DNA of 64,000 bases from Ovis canadensis (taxonomy: Eukaryota > Chordata > Mammalia > Artiodactyla > Bovidae): positions 130,731,384 through 130,795,383 of the forward strand of contig NC_091250.1 in the NCBI RefSeq assembly GCF_042477335.2. Reading direction: 5' to 3'. Shown here piece by piece: positions 24,075 through 35,466 of the stretch; positions within the stretch are counted from its first letter, which is position 1, and the number at the start of each line of letters is the position of its first letter. The translations under genes and the position numbers were made by a program. The notes under the pieces were generated by a model. It was given only the letters and a program-made list of their open reading frames with translations. It had not been told where the DNA came from and ran no database searches.

Positions 24075-24262
24075 GTGTTAGTTGCTAAGTCGTGTCTGAC
24101 TTTTGCAACCTCGTGGACTGTAGCCTGCCAGGCTCCTCTGTCCATGGAAATCTCCTGGCAAGAATACTGGAATGAGTTGCCATTCCCTACTCCAGGGAAT
24201 CAAACCTAGGTCTCCTGCATTGCAGGCAGATTCTTTACCATCTGAGCCACCAGGGAAGCCCC
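24075..24262 (-). mobile_element. Bov-tA SINE
   Basis: BovA body and a reversed tRNA head ending 'gagccaccagggaagcccc'. Flanked by similar CCTAATCTCGTATA and CCTAATTCCATATA (24058-24071, 24261-24274), an imperfect target duplication. Confidence 0.9.
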
Positions 24263-24579
24263 TAATTCCATATATTCTTTACCTAATTTCTCCCAGTGGT
24301 AACATCTTACAAAACCATAGTACAATCTCACACCAGGATGCTGGCATGAAAACAGTCAACATACACGCCACTTCCAGCACCACAAGGATTCCTCACATCG
24401 CCCTGTTACAATCACTCCCCTCCCTGCCCGCCCCTCTCCCCTTTTAACCTCTCTCTAGTCCACTAATTTGCTCACCATTTATACAATTCTGTAATTTCAA
24501 GAATGCTATATAAATGGACTCATACACTGTGCAAATTTTGGGAGTTGGCTTTCTTTTTCACTCAGTATAATTCTCTGGA

Positions 24580-24899
24580 CAGCAAGGAGATCAAACCAGT
24601 CAATCCTAAAGGAAATCAACCCTAAATATTCACTGGAAGGACTGTTGCTAAAGCTGAAGCTCCAATACTTTGGCCACCTGATGTGAAGAGCTGACTCATG
24701 GGACAGACCCCGATGCTGGGAAAGACTGAAGGCAAAAGAAGCGGGTGGCAGAGGATGAGATAGTTGGATAGCATTACCAACTGAATGGACATGAGTTTGA
24801 AAAAACTCCAGAAGACAGTGGAGGACAGAGGAGCCTGGTGTGCTACCGTCCATGGGGTCGCAAAGAGTCAGACACGACTTAGCAACTGAGCAAAAAATG
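24580..24899 (+). mobile_element. BovB LINE 3' fragment in old L1
   Basis: BovB 3' part ('ggaaatcaaccctaaatatt', 'ctttggccacctgatgtgaa', 'agacacgacttagcaactga'). Exact 10-bp duplication ATTCTCTGGA at 24570-24579 and 24900-24909. Confidence 0.93.
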
Positions 24900-25162
24900 A
24901 TTCTCTGGAGATTCACACAGGTTGTTGAATATATTAATTCATTTCTTTTCACTGCAGAGTTATGTTCCATGGGATTGGATGTACCATATCCCTTAAACCT
25001 ACTCAGCCCCTGAAAACATCTGGGTTGTCTCCAGTTTCTGGGTATTATGAACAAACTGCCGTGAACATTCACGCTCAGGTTTCTGTGTGAACCTAAGTCC
25101 TCGTCTCTCTGGATAAACTGACCCCAAAGTGTAAGTGCTGGGTCCTGTGGTAGTTACGCGTT

Positions 25163-25440
25163 TCGCTTTTAGTATTTTTTCCAGTATTAGGGGATAGTTG
25201 GTTACCAATGCTGTGTCGGTCTCAGGTACACAGTGCAGCGATTCACTTACACATACACGTGTCTACTCGTTTCCAATTTCTTTCTCCAGTTATTTTTCCA
25301 TTTACGTTGTTACCCAATATTGAGCAGAGCTCCCTGTATTATATAGTAGGTCCCTGTTGGTTATCCATGTTACATATAGCACTGTGTACCTGTCCATCCA
25401 AACTCCCTAACTATCTGACATGTGTTTTTTGCCTTTTTTT
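25163..25440 (-). mobile_element. Artiodactyl L1 3' end (reversed) in old L1
   Basis: 'acacagtgcagcgattcact', 'caatattgagcagagctccc', 'gtaggtccctgttggttatc', 'tagcactgtgtacctgtcc'. The host L1M sequence resumes at about 25447 ('aaagaaactgcccaactg'). Confidence 0.7.
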
Positions 25441-25899
25441 TTTTTTTAAAGAAACTGCCCAACTGTTCTCTAGACTGGTTACACTACCTTAATGTTCCTA
25501 TCAGCCATGGATGAACCAGTTTTCCTGAATCCTCACCAGCATTTGGTGGGGTCACAATTTTTTATTTTAGCCAATTCCTGGAGGTGTGCAGTAACACCTC
25601 ACTGCAGTCTTAACCAGCCTCTCCCCGACGGTTAATAATATTCAAGGTATTTTCAGGTGCTTCCTTCTCATCCATGCATCCCCTTTAATGAAACGTCTCT
25701 TCACGTCTTTTACTTATTTTCTATTTAGCTTGTTTAGGTTCCTGCTGAACTTTGAGAGTTCTTTTTTAATATGTATATTCTAAATACTAGTCCTTTATCA
25801 CATACGTGGTTTGTAAATATTTTCTCCTGGTCTGTAGCTTGTCTTTTCAACCTCTTAACACAGTCTTTTGTTTTTCCCTCTACACAGGAAGATGACATG

Positions 25900-26175
25900 T
25901 TTGATTAACTGGTTCATTTTTATTAAAGGACACTTGATTCACAGTATTAAATTAGTTTTCAGATATACAACATAGCGATTCAATGTTTTATAATCATGCT
26001 CTGTTTAAAGCTATCACAAAATACTGGCTGTATTCTCTGTGCTATACAATATATCCTTGTAGCTTATCTTGTAACTTTTTTTTATCTAAGAGTAGTGTGT
26101 ACCTCTCAGTTCCCACTCTTCCCTTTTCTCTCCCCACACCCTTCCCTTTTCCCACTGGTAAAATCTTCAGCAGAG
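25900..26175 (-). mobile_element. Artiodactyl L1 3' end (reversed) in old L1
   Basis: 'acatagcgattcaatgtttt', 'tctctgtgctatacaatata' and 'tccttgtagcttatcttgta' mark another reversed L1 terminus. Host L1M sequence ('agcaaaagtttcaatcctga') resumes near 26175. Confidence 0.65.
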
Positions 26176-26283
26176 CAAAAGTTTCAATCCTGATGAAGTC
26201 CAATGTATCAGGTTTTCCTTTTCTGGGTTGTGCTTTCAGGGTCAAGTCCAGATAAGAATGTTTTGCTTAGCGCTAAACCTTAC

Positions 26284-26790
26284 AGGGCTTCCCAGGTGGC
26301 ACAGTGGTAGAGAACCCACCTGCCAATGCAGGAGACGCAGGAAACTTGGGTTCGATCCTTGAGCTGGCAAGATCCCCAGGAGGAGGAAATGGCAACCCAC
26401 TCCAATATTCAGCTCAGTTCAGTCACTCAGTCGTGTCCAACTCTTTTCAACCCCGTGGACTGCAGCACGCCGGGCTTCCCTGTCCTTCACTGTCTCCCGG
26501 AGCTTGCTCAAACACATGTCCATCAAGTCGGTGATGCCATCCAACCATCTCATCCTCTGTCATCCCCTTCTCCTGCCTTCAATCTTTCCCAGCATCAGTG
26601 TCTTTTCCAATGAGTCAGTTCTTCACATCAGGTGGCTAATGTATTGGAGCTTCAGCTTCAGGATCAGTCCTTCCAGCAAATATTCAGGGCTGATTTCCTT
26701 CAGGATGATTGCCTGGGAAATCCCATGGACAGAGAAGCCTAGTGGGCTACAGTCCATGGAGTCACGGAGAGTCGGACACGACTGAGCGAC
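26284..26790 (+). mobile_element. Bov-tA SINE, split by BovB
   Basis: The head (26284-26407, 'gcttcccaggtggcacagtg') and tail (26708-26790, 'atcccatggacagagaagcc') of one SINE are separated by a BovB insert. The SINE itself sits in the old L1, with a near-exact duplication ACCTTACAG and ACCTTAAAG on its flanks. Confidence 0.9.
26408..26708 (-). mobile_element. BovB LINE 3' fragment inside a Bov-tA
   Basis: Reversed BovB 3' end beginning 'cagctcagttcagtcactca' and running to 'gggctgatttccttcaggat'. Three levels of nesting: BovB in SINE in L1M. Confidence 0.92.
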
Positions 26791-27250
26791 CAAGCACAGA
26801 CCTTAAAGATTTTATTTTGTTTCTTTTTCCCTCAGAGTTTAATAGTTTTACATTTTACGTTTAAGTCTGTGGTCCATTTTGAGCTAATGTTTGTATAAGG
26901 CGTGAGGCTGAGATCAAAGCTCTTTTTTTTTTTTTTTTCTGGCCTGTGGATGTCTAATTGCTCCAGGCCACCAGCTCCATGTTTAATGAAATTAAAGATC
27001 ATGCTGGTTCATCATCTATATTACAGTACGTACTGTTTTGTAAAGCTTTAATTCTAATTATATACTGAAAAATGTCCAGTTTGAAAGTTTGGAAACCGTA
27101 AGTTTTCTTTCCTTAATATTCTGATTTCTACCTATGACAGCAGATCCTGTTGACATGAGTATCACAAGCAAAGCCTAAGCAACAGCTAAAAATGTGTAAC
27201 AATTAAAACAATGAGCATGTGTGTCTATTAATTAGGGATTCATTTCCCAC

Positions 27251-27470
27251 TGGGCTTCGCAGGTGGTGCTACGCTAGAGGTAAAGAGCTTGCCTGCCAAT
27301 GCAGGAGATATGAGATGTGGGTTTGATCTCTGGGTCTGGAATACCCCTTGGAGGAGGAAATGGCAACCCACTCCAGCATTCTTGCCTACAGAATCCCATG
27401 GACAGAGGACCCTGGTGGGCTACAGTCCATAGGACTGCTCAGAGTTGGACATGACTGAAGTGACTTAGCA
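27251..27470 (+). mobile_element. Bov-tA SINE (older copy)
   Basis: Diverged head ('cttcgcaggtggtgctacg') and body ('ggacatgactgaagtgactt'). Confidence 0.88.
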
Positions 27471-27719
27471 GATGTCGGGGAAAAGGTCATCACTAAAAAG
27501 CCCTGTGACTGAATAATAAATATGTATATCAATGGCAAACCTAAAGTCTAAAATGCAAGACTGAAATATAAGCTTTCAAATACTCCATATTTATTGAAGG
27601 CAAGGAAGTTTACTCTAAGTAAATATCTGTCAATAATAAAGATACATAAAGGCAGCTATGTCAGGGCCATTCCGATCTAAGTTCAGCTCTATAGCCTCCA
27701 GGAGTTATAAGCCCATTTT

Positions 27720-27945
27720 GGATTCAGACTATCTGTCGACACAGACAACCTGTGTTTGATTCTGCTTTGCCACTTCCTGGCTGTGTGACTTTGGGAGGGT
27801 GCCTCAAGCTTTCTGAGCTAATCCCCCTCCCAATTAACTGGGGGTGAGCACCATCTATCCCAGCTGGCTGAGTGTGAGGATTAAAAGCCACTTCTCAATG
27901 CCTGGCACTCAGTTAAGAGTAGCTGTTATCATCACTGAAGGGAAG
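27720..27945 (+). mobile_element. MIR SINE
   Basis: Near full-length: 'cacttcctggctgtgtgact', 'gaggattaaaagccacttct' and 'aatgcctggcactcagttaa'. Confidence 0.8.
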
Positions 27946-28273
27946 TAAAATCTTGCTCATTTCCTCGGGCTCACTCAACATGCAATTAGCAAAGAAGAGC
28001 AAATGAAGGAAACCAAAATACTTGCTCAATTTTTAATAAGAAATATTTTAAAAAAGAAAGAAAAGAAAGCAGGGAGGAGGAGGAGAAGGAAGGGGAGGCA
28101 GAGGGTGGGCAGGGGTTTCAGACAACACATTATGGACCCTGTCAACCTGGACTGTCACTAGAGACCAGCAAACAGACAGGAGTACTCCCTGTGGCCTCGT
28201 AGCAAAACCCAAGACACGGGAAAACCGTCGAGGTGGGAAAGAGCGCAAAAGTCTGATCCTTCACCACCAGCAT

Positions 28274-28384
28274 CAAGAAGGGAAAGGCTACCCATTCCAG
28301 AATTCTGGCCTGGAGAATTACAGGGACTGCACAGTCCACGGGGTCGCAAAGAGTCAGACACGACTGAGCGACTCTCACTTTCAG
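28274..28384 (+). mobile_element. Bov-tA SINE 3' half
   Basis: Body only: 'aaaggctacccattccagaa' to 'gagcgactctcactttcag'. Confidence 0.88.
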
Positions 28385-28572
28385 TCTCAGGTGAGCCAAA
28401 ATCAAAATCAAGTCTCTGGGAAGCGTCTCTGCAAGAACTGGGCCTCGGATCAGGCTGCAGGAACATCAGAGTTGCGTGCTTTGTCCAGAGACTCGCTCCC
28501 TCTGCTCCCCACAGGACCCCTCCCCTCCTTCCACGAGCCGGTCAGGTGGCCGTGGACGGTCTCCCCTGTGTG

Positions 28573-28745
28573 AAAGTGAGTGTCAGCTGCTCTGTCGCGT
28601 CCAACCCTTGGTGACCCCGTGGACTGCAGCCCGCCAGGCTCTTCTGTCCATGGCATTCTCCAGGCAAGAATACTGGAGTGGGTTGCCCTGCCCTCCTCCA
28701 GGGATCTTCCCAATCCAGGGATCAAACTCAGGACTCTTGCCCTGT
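28573..28745 (-). mobile_element. Bov-tA SINE, truncated
   Basis: 'gtgaccccgtggactgcagc' and 'ggcaagaatactggagtggg', with the tRNA head cut short near 28745. Confidence 0.88.
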
Positions 28746-28924
28746 ACTCCATCCCTAAATGCAATTTCAGGACAGCACCCCTTACAGAGGACATACTCAA
28801 TAAACACTTCCTGAAACTAGCAGGGTGCTATCTCTCTCAGAAATAACGCCAAGAGCTTGAGCAAGCAACTTAGCTGTTCTCTGCTTCGGTTTCACTGAGC
28901 GCAGGCTCAGCAGTCATGGCCCAC

Positions 28925-29031
28925 GGGCTTAGCGGCTCTGCAGCATGTGGGGTCTTCTTGCGCCAGGGATTGAACCTGTGTCCCCTGCTTTGGCAGGCAG
29001 ATCTTAACCACTGGACGACTGGGGAAACCCT
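28925..29031 (-). mobile_element. CHR-type SINE fragment
   Basis: 'gccagggattgaacctgtgt', 'ttaaccactggacgactggg'. Confidence 0.8.
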
Positions 29032-29229
29032 CTAATTTCTTAATATTTCTAACAAGAAGAGAAAGATGAAAGGCGGTATACAAGACAATGGCCAGACCGT
29101 GCAAAAGCAGAGCTCTGACCCTCAGCCTGCAGCTGCTAGCCCAGACAGCCAGCCTGCTGTGAGTCAGACCTTTAGGAGGACAGACTGCTGTCTCCAGTGA
29201 CAACCCAGGAAGCCAGACAGCAACCCCCA

Positions 29230-29640
29230 TGACAGTCGGCCAGGACCAGACCAAGATCTAATGGCCTTCCTAATCTTTGTCCTGCTTCCAACTCAGGACC
29301 AACCTACCTGCCCCCTGAACAGTCACCTGGACACTCCTCTAGAGACCCTGCAGCGCCCCAGTTCCATCAGGCACCCTGAGCCCCCTTTTCTCCACTAGGA
29401 ACCTCGCCCCCTCTGCTGAGCCTCTGCCAAGCGCAAGTGACGGAGGCCAACCCCTTTGCTATAAGCCAGCTCTGAATAAATAGCCTTTGCCTCTTTCATG
29501 TGGTTGGTCTCCGTCTACTTCCACAAAGAAAGTCTTAAACCAGGGGCTTCGCTCCAGATGGTCAGTCCCTAATTTAGGAGCCCAGTGTGGCAGATTCCAA
29601 GTCCAGAGAGACCTCATTCCCCCGGGGCCCTCTTTCCACA
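29230..29640 (+). mobile_element. Possible ERV1-type LTR remnant
   Basis: AATAAA at 29475-29480, followed by 'cctttgcctctttcatgtgg' and 'ttggtctccgtctacttcca', resembles the R-U5 part of class I retroviral LTRs. No internal retroviral genes are visible. Boundaries are uncertain. Confidence 0.35.
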
Positions 29641-29709
29641 AAACCTCACTTTCTTGAGCTTTGAGTCACGACCCTGCTATCCAGGGAAGTAACCAAGTGT
29701 CTGGGAAAG

Positions 29710-29900
29710 ATCAAGGGCTTTTGAGGTCAAACCCCTGAGTTCATCAAGCATTTCATTTTCTCCACTTGTAATTATGTGACCTTGAGCAACTTTAACATCT
29801 CTATGCCTCCATCTTCCTCTTCATCAAAACTACTTACCTCTAAAATTATATTATAGGTGACACTTCTGTAAGACAGCTGGCGAGTACTGGGTGCTCAGCA
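29710..29900 (+). mobile_element. MIR SINE
   Basis: 'aattatgtgaccttgagcaa', 'tctctatgcctccatcttcc', then 'gagtactgggtgctcagcaa'. Confidence 0.65.
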
Positions 29901-31415
29901 AGGGTGGGGCCCCTCCTCCTGGCCCACCTTCGCCCACAGGGGGAAACACAAGATGCCCCAGCAGCAGGCTGGTGGTCCCCACACCTGAAACCTTTTATTC
30001 ACACAAGTCGCAGTGGTATCCAGTGCAACCCAAAGACAGGATTTGTTTCCATTTTTAACCTGGGTACGAGGCGCTTCTAACTCATGCTATGTGAGCCGTG
30101 ATACAAAAGTGGTTTTTCTGCACCACCCTATGCTTGTATTCCCAGTAGACTTGATTAACTCTGAAATCCTCTTCAGAGTCAGTCTGGGGGCCTGCGGTGT
30201 GGCCATCACACCTGGCCGCCCTCCCTGAGGCTCAGGCGATGCAGACAGACAGCCAGGACGTCAGGGGCCTTGGAAGCGCCTTCCACTGTGGTACAGAGGA
30301 TGGCTCAGTCCAGACAGCAGGCAGCGTGGGAGTCAGTCACAGCAGCCCTTCTGTCCGGGAGGCCATCTGTCCACCCTCTGTCGTCCCAGGGACACGCTGA
30401 CTATTCTGTGCCTTGTCTCTTCCAGGGAACCGCCTCTGGGCCCCGGTGGCGGCCGTCTTTGTGCAGCTGGAGGACTGGACCCAGGCCACGTGGACACACC
30501 TCTGCACCACACCCGCCAGCTGTCCCAACAGGTGGGAGATGCAGACTCCTCTGTCCAGCCCAGGTGCCTCCAACCTGCTGAACGTCCGAAACTGGACTCA
30601 CAGAAATAAGTGGTGCAAAGACGATGCCTTTTTCTGCACTAAGAAACAGAGATTCCAGGAAAAGACATCCGAGTGAGATGGGGTGGCTGGAATCTCTAGC
30701 TCCGCTGTGGAAAGCCAACGCCCCCTGCAAGGTCCCCCACAGGACCACCCCACGGCGGTCCCTTCGCCCAATTTCCGAAACCCCAGCATCTTGTGCGGCC
30801 CTCCCTAGCGGCATCTGTCTCGCCTCTACAGTCAATCTCTGTACACGGCCCCTCCCGATGTGTGTGGCTGCGGGAGCCGCCGGGGTGGGGACCCCTGCAC
30901 ACAGACCCTCTGAGCCACTGAACGGGGGAGGGAAGGGAGGCGGGGGCACAGACACCGAAGACGGGCTGGGTGGGTCTACAGCGGCAACAGTGGCTGGGCT
31001 GCCCGTCGGGGCTGGCTCTGCCCACTGCTCTGTCCTGAGGGGCTGCCTGAGAACAGCTCTTGGGCACACTGGTCACCTGGGTGTGGGCCACCAGAACGTC
31101 GTAACAAACGAAGAGGCCAGGCTGCACACTCATCACGGCTCTGGCGTTGGTGTTGGAATCCCACCTCCTTCGTGACCTGCAGAGTTCCTGTCTGTCTCTT
31201 CACCTCATTGTGTTACCTCGAAGTAACTACCAGCACTGTTATTTCAGGCTGACAACCTAACTGCTTGACACGTGCGTGCACTGCGAAAGGACCACAGTAA
31301 GTCTCCTGAGCATCAATCACCTCGCGCAGTTACAATTTTTTTTTCTTGTGATGGGAACGCTTACGATCTACTCTCTCAGCAACTTTTAAACGTACACTAC
31401 TGTACTGTTAACTCT
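29901..31415. other. GC-rich intronic stretch, no gene seen
   Basis: Minus-strand frames of 222 codons (30401-31069) and 146 codons (30696-31136) overlap a 183-codon plus frame. All are Gly/Pro/Arg/Ser-rich and unlike any family I know. No retroelement is recognised. Confidence 0.35.
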
Positions 31416-31419
31416 AGCC

Positions 31420-31562
31420 TCTGTGAGTCTTCATCTCATTTTGTCAACTGCAAAAGGAGGACATTACCTCCCCAAGAGCTGCTGAAAAGGTTAAAAGAGA
31501 TACAGGTGGAAAGTGTCTGGCCCTGTGCCTCAGACATAGTAAGCTCTCAGTACACAGTGCCA
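31420..31562 (+). mobile_element. MIR SINE
   Basis: 'tcttcatctcattttgtcaa', 'ggttaaaagagatacaggtg' and 'catagtaagctctcagtaca'. Confidence 0.65.
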
Positions 31563-31647
31563 GCCGTGATGGAGGTGGTGTCTCAGACTCCAAACAGCAA
31601 TGTTGGCCTTTCTGGACCACTTAGTCTCGCTCACTATGAAGACTTGT

Positions 31648-31856
31648 GCTTCCCCGGTGGCAGTAAAGAATCCATGTGCAATGCAGGAGCTGCAGGAGAC
31701 TGGGGTTTGATCCCTGGGTCGGGAGGATCCCCTGGAGGAGGGCATGGCAACCCACTCCAGTATTCCTGCCTGGAGAATCCCATGGACAGAGGAGCCTGAA
31801 GGGCCACAGTCCATGGGGTCACAAAGAGTCAGACATGACTGAAGCGACTTAGCACA
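31648..31856 (+). mobile_element. Bov-tA SINE
   Basis: 'gtgcttccccggtggcagta', 'tttgatccctgggtcgggag', ends 'tgaagcgacttagcacac'. Confidence 0.9.
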
Positions 31857-31894
31857 CATCACGAAGACACAGCACGTCTGAGCTTCTCAGAGGG

Positions 31895-32235
31895 TCCAAC
31901 AGACTTGATATGTTGAAACCTAGCTCCCAATGTCCCAGCGTTAGAGGAGTGGGGCCTCTGGGAGGTGATTAGCTCATGAGAGGGGAGTATCCCTGGAGGG
32001 GATTAGTTCCCTTAGAAAAGAGACCCCAGTCAGCGCCCGTGTCCCTCCAGCATATGCGGACACAGCCAGAGATGCTGTCTGCAAGCCAGGACGCGGGTCC
32101 TCACTGGACACAGAATCTGCCTGCACCTTGAGCTCAGACTCCAAGCCTCCAGATGCTGAGAAGGAAATTCCTCTTGTTCAGAAAGCCCCCAGCCTACGCG
32201 TTCTGTTATGGCAACCTGAACAAACTAAGACAGTG
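31895..32235 (+). mobile_element. Mammalian LTR (MaLR-like) relic
   Basis: The order 'gttgaaacctagctcccaat', 'gtggggcctctgggaggtga', 'accttgagctcagactccaa', 'tctgttatggcaacctgaac' follows an old ERVL-MaLR-type LTR. Subfamily not determined. Confidence 0.5.
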
Positions 32236-32646
32236 GGTCACACTTTAAGCGCAGGAAAACTCAAATGATTAACCCATCTGGAGAAAAAAAAACTCAAGTC
32301 ATTTACAACCGCCAACACACAAATTTGTATTCATTGGGAAGACAGGATTTTAAAAGAAAGCAACATGCCTCATGCCCCCAAGAACTGCTCCTGCCTCTCA
32401 TGGTTAAATTAATTCAGAATCACATGCTGCAAATGTTTAGGCAAATCCTTTATGGGTTTCAAAAGTCATTCAAAAAGTAGGGCTCCAAAACGACTTTCAG
32501 ATGTAGTCTTTCTCTTGGACATCCGCCACAAAGCTGTTCATCAAACGTCCCCTAGAAGGCATCCTGTCCTATTCCCAAGGAGTCACTTCTATAACTTCCT
32601 GACAGAAAGGTCCACAATAGATGACAACCCCAAACCTAACTCTACA
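32236..32646. other. Intronic sequence, no gene seen
   Basis: Nothing recognised between the LTR relic and the next SINE. Confidence 0.35.
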
Positions 32647-32855
32647 TGAAAGTGAAGTCACTCAGTTGTGTCCAACTCTTTGTGATCCTATGGACTGTAG
32701 CCTACCAGGCTCCTCCATCCATGGGATAGCCCAGGCAAGAATACTGGAGTGAGTTGCCATTTTCTTCTCCAGGAGATCTTCCCGACCCAGGGATTGAACC
32801 CGGGTCTCCTGAGTCATTGGCAGACGCTTTACCGTCTGAGCCACCAGGGAAGTCT
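32647..32855 (-). mobile_element. Bov-tA SINE
   Basis: Full reversed copy from 'gaagtcactcagttgtgtcc' to 'gtctgagccaccagggaag'. Confidence 0.92.
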
Positions 32856-32885
32856 ACCTACTATGGCTAAAAATTCCCCTCGTTT

Positions 32886-32990
32886 GGGAATTCCCTGGCT
32901 GCTTAGTGGTTAGGACTCTGAGCTTTCACTGCTGCTGGGGAAATAAGATCCTACAAACCATACAGCATGGCCAAAAGAAAAAAACAAAAA
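32886..32990 (+). mobile_element. CHR-type tRNA-derived SINE
   Basis: 'gggaattccctggctgctta', 'ggttaggactctgagctttc', A-rich tail. Confidence 0.82.
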
Positions 32991-33186
32991 AATCCTCATC
33001 TGTCACACCGTAATTTAATGTCCAAAGCAAGAATCTGCCATTATTACTACTTCTTATTCCTTTTCTTGATAAACTTATAAGTAAAGTATTAATACAACCC
33101 AAAAAAGGAGGCTCCTCAATGCCACTGCCCGCAGAGACTGCATATGCCTTGAGCACTAGGGTCAAGTAAAAGGAAACAGGATTCCA

Positions 33187-35297
33187 CCAAATTGGAAAGG
33201 AAGAAGTAAAACTTTCACTGTTTGCAGATGACATGATCCTCTACATAGAAAACCCTAAAGATTCCACCAGAAAATTACTAGAGCTAATCAATGAATATAG
33301 TAAAGTTGCAGGATATAAAATCAACACACAGAAATCCCTTGCATTCCTATACACGAATAATGAGAAAGTAGAAAAAGAAATTAAGGAAACAATTCCATTC
33401 ACCATTGCAACGAAAAGAATAAAATACTTAGGAATATATCTACCTAAAGAAACTAAAGACCTATATATAGAAAACTATAAAACACTGATGAAAGAAATCA
33501 AAGAGGACACTAATAGATGGAGAAATATACCATGTTCATGGATTGGAAGGATCAATATAGTGAAAATGAGTATACTACCCAAAGCAATTTACAAATTCAA
33601 TGCAATCCCTATCAAGCTACCAGCCATATTTTTCACAGAACTAGAACAAATAATTTCAAGATTTGTATGGAAATACAAAAAACCTCGAATAGCCAAAGCA
33701 ATCTTGAGAAAGAAGAACGGAACTGGAGGAATCAACCTGCCTGACTTCAGGCTCTACTACAAAGCCACAGTCATCAAGACAGTATGGTACTGGCACAAAG
33801 ACAGAAATATAGATCAATGGAACAAAATAGAAAGCCCAGAGATAAATCCACACACATATGGACACCTTATCTTTGACAAAGGAGGCAAGAATATACAATG
33901 GAGTAAAGACAATCTCTTTAACAAGTGGTGCTGGGAAAACTGGTCAACCACTTGTAAAAGAATGAAACTAGATCACTTTCTAATACCGCACACAAAAATA
34001 AACTCAAAATGGATTAAAGATCTAAATGTAAGACCAGAAACTATAAAACTCCTAGAGGAGAATATAGGCAAAACACTCTCCGACATAAATCACAGCAGGA
34101 TCCTCTATGATCCACCTCCCAGAATACTGGAAATAAAAGCAAAAATAAACAAATGGGATCTAATTAAAATTAAAAGCTTCTGCACAACAAAGGAAACTAT
34201 AAGCAAGGTGAAAAGACAGCCTTCTGAATGGGAGAAAATAATAGCAAATGAAGCAACTGACAAACAACTAATCTCAAAAATATACAAGCAACTTCTGCAG
34301 CTCAATTCCAGAAAAATAAACGATCCAATCAAAAAATGGACCAAAGAACTAAATAGACATTTCTCCAAAGAAGACATACGGATGGCTAACAAACACATGA
34401 AAAGATGCTCAACATCACTCATTATTAGAGAAATGCAAATCAAAACCACAATGAGGTACCACTTCACACCAGTCAGAATGGCTGCGATCCAAAAATCTGC
34501 AAGCAATAAATGCTGGAGAGGGTGTGGAGAAAAGGGAACCCTCCTACACTGTTGGTGGGAATGCAAACTAGTACAGCCACTATGGAGAACAGTGTGGAGA
34601 TTCCTTAAAAAATTGCAAATAGAACTACCTTATGACCCAGCAATCCCACTTCTGGGCATACACACCGAGGAAACCAGAATTGAAAGAGACACATGTACCC
34701 CAATGTTCATCACAGCACTGTTTATAATAGCCAGGACATGGAAACAACCTAGATGTCCATCAGCAGATGAATGGATAAGAAAGCTGTGGTACATATACAC
34801 AATGGAGTATTACTCAGCCATTAAAAAGAATACATTTGAATCAGTTCTAATGACATGGATGAAACTGGAGCCGATTATACAGAGTGAAGTAAGCCAGAAA
34901 GAAAAACACCAATACAGTACACTAACACATATATATGGAATTTAGAAAGATGGCAATGACGACCTTGTATGCAAGACAGCAAAAAAGACACAGATGTGTA
35001 TAACGGACTTTTGGACTCTGAGGGAGAGGGAGAGGGTGGGATGATTTGGGAGAATGGCATTGAAACATGTATACTATCATGTAAGAATCGAATCGCCAGT
35101 CTATGTCCGATGCAGGATACAGCATGCTTGGGGCTGGTGCACGGTGATGACCCAGAGGGATGTTATTGGGAGGGAGGTGGGAGGGGGGTTCATGTTTGAG
35201 AACGCATATACACCCGTGCTGGATTCATGTCAACGTATGGCAAAACCAGTACAGTATCGTAAAGTAAAATAAAGTAAAAATAAAAATTAAAAAAAAA
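33187..35297 (+). mobile_element. Young 5'-truncated L1 LINE with target duplication
   Basis: About 2.1 kb of L1: the last part of ORF2, a 3' UTR (34946 to about 35265) and an A-rich tail (to 35297). An exact 14-bp duplication GAAACAGGATTCCA flanks it at 33173-33186 and 35298-35311. On the left it is preceded by AAAAG, so the full duplication probably starts at the A run, consistent with the L1 endonuclease TTTT/A nick. The 3' UTR is homologous to the reversed copy at 48603-48943. Little decay implies a fairly recent, ruminant-era insertion. Confidence 0.95.
33188..34945 (+). pseudogene. L1 ORF2 C-terminal fragment, uninterrupted
   Basis: An open frame from the truncation point to the natural ORF2 stop, with no internal stop; the first ATG is at 33233. 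It starts only about ten codons upstream of the reverse transcriptase catalytic FADD box (33221-33232), so the endonuclease and most of the polymerase fingers and palm are missing. The RT thumb and connecting region follow. The C-terminal cysteine motif C-x3-C-x7-H-x4-C is at 34511-34564 (Cys, Cys, His, Cys all present). A full ORF2 is about 1,275 residues; this keeps under half. It has no promoter and is not expected to act alone. Confidence 0.93.
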
Positions 35298-35466
35298 GAA
35301 ACAGGATTCCAAACTCTGAACCCACTGATGGCAGCTCCTCACAGGACACAGAGTGGACAAGCTTAAGTGCACAAAGCAGATGGCAGTGTCAGCTACAGCC
35401 TGGGCATTGGTGGAAAAGAAATGTTTTCAACGGAGGTATCTGAAGACATACAAAAGCCATCTTCTA

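Larger units (their letters stand above)
23700..27120 (-). mobile_element. Ancient L1M element, interrupted many times
   Basis: Reading the plus strand left to right runs backwards through an old L1. First comes 3' UTR text ('gaaataactgcagccttaca', 'gtaacatcttacaaaaccat', 'accacaaggattcctcac'). Then the ORF2 end ('ttctgggtattatgaacaaa', 'gtaagtgctgggtcctgtgg', 'ctcaccagcatttggtgggg', 'ctagtcctttatcacatacg', 'gtaaatattttctcctggtc', 'tgatgaagtccaatgtatca', 'gtctgtggtccattttgagc', 'tggatgtctaattgctccag'). It is non-functional and serves as the host for at least eight younger elements listed separately. Confidence 0.8.

Noticed and set aside
24506..25072. 188-codon minus-strand frame
   Set aside because: A chimera of reversed BovB and L1M sequence, not a gene.
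30401..31069. 222-codon minus-strand frame
   Set aside because: Competes with long frames on the other strand, has no domain and no exon-like borders.
33233..34945. 570-codon frame as a host gene
   Set aside because: It is the C-terminal part of L1 ORF2 with FADD and the terminal cysteine motif, inside a retrotransposed copy with target duplication.
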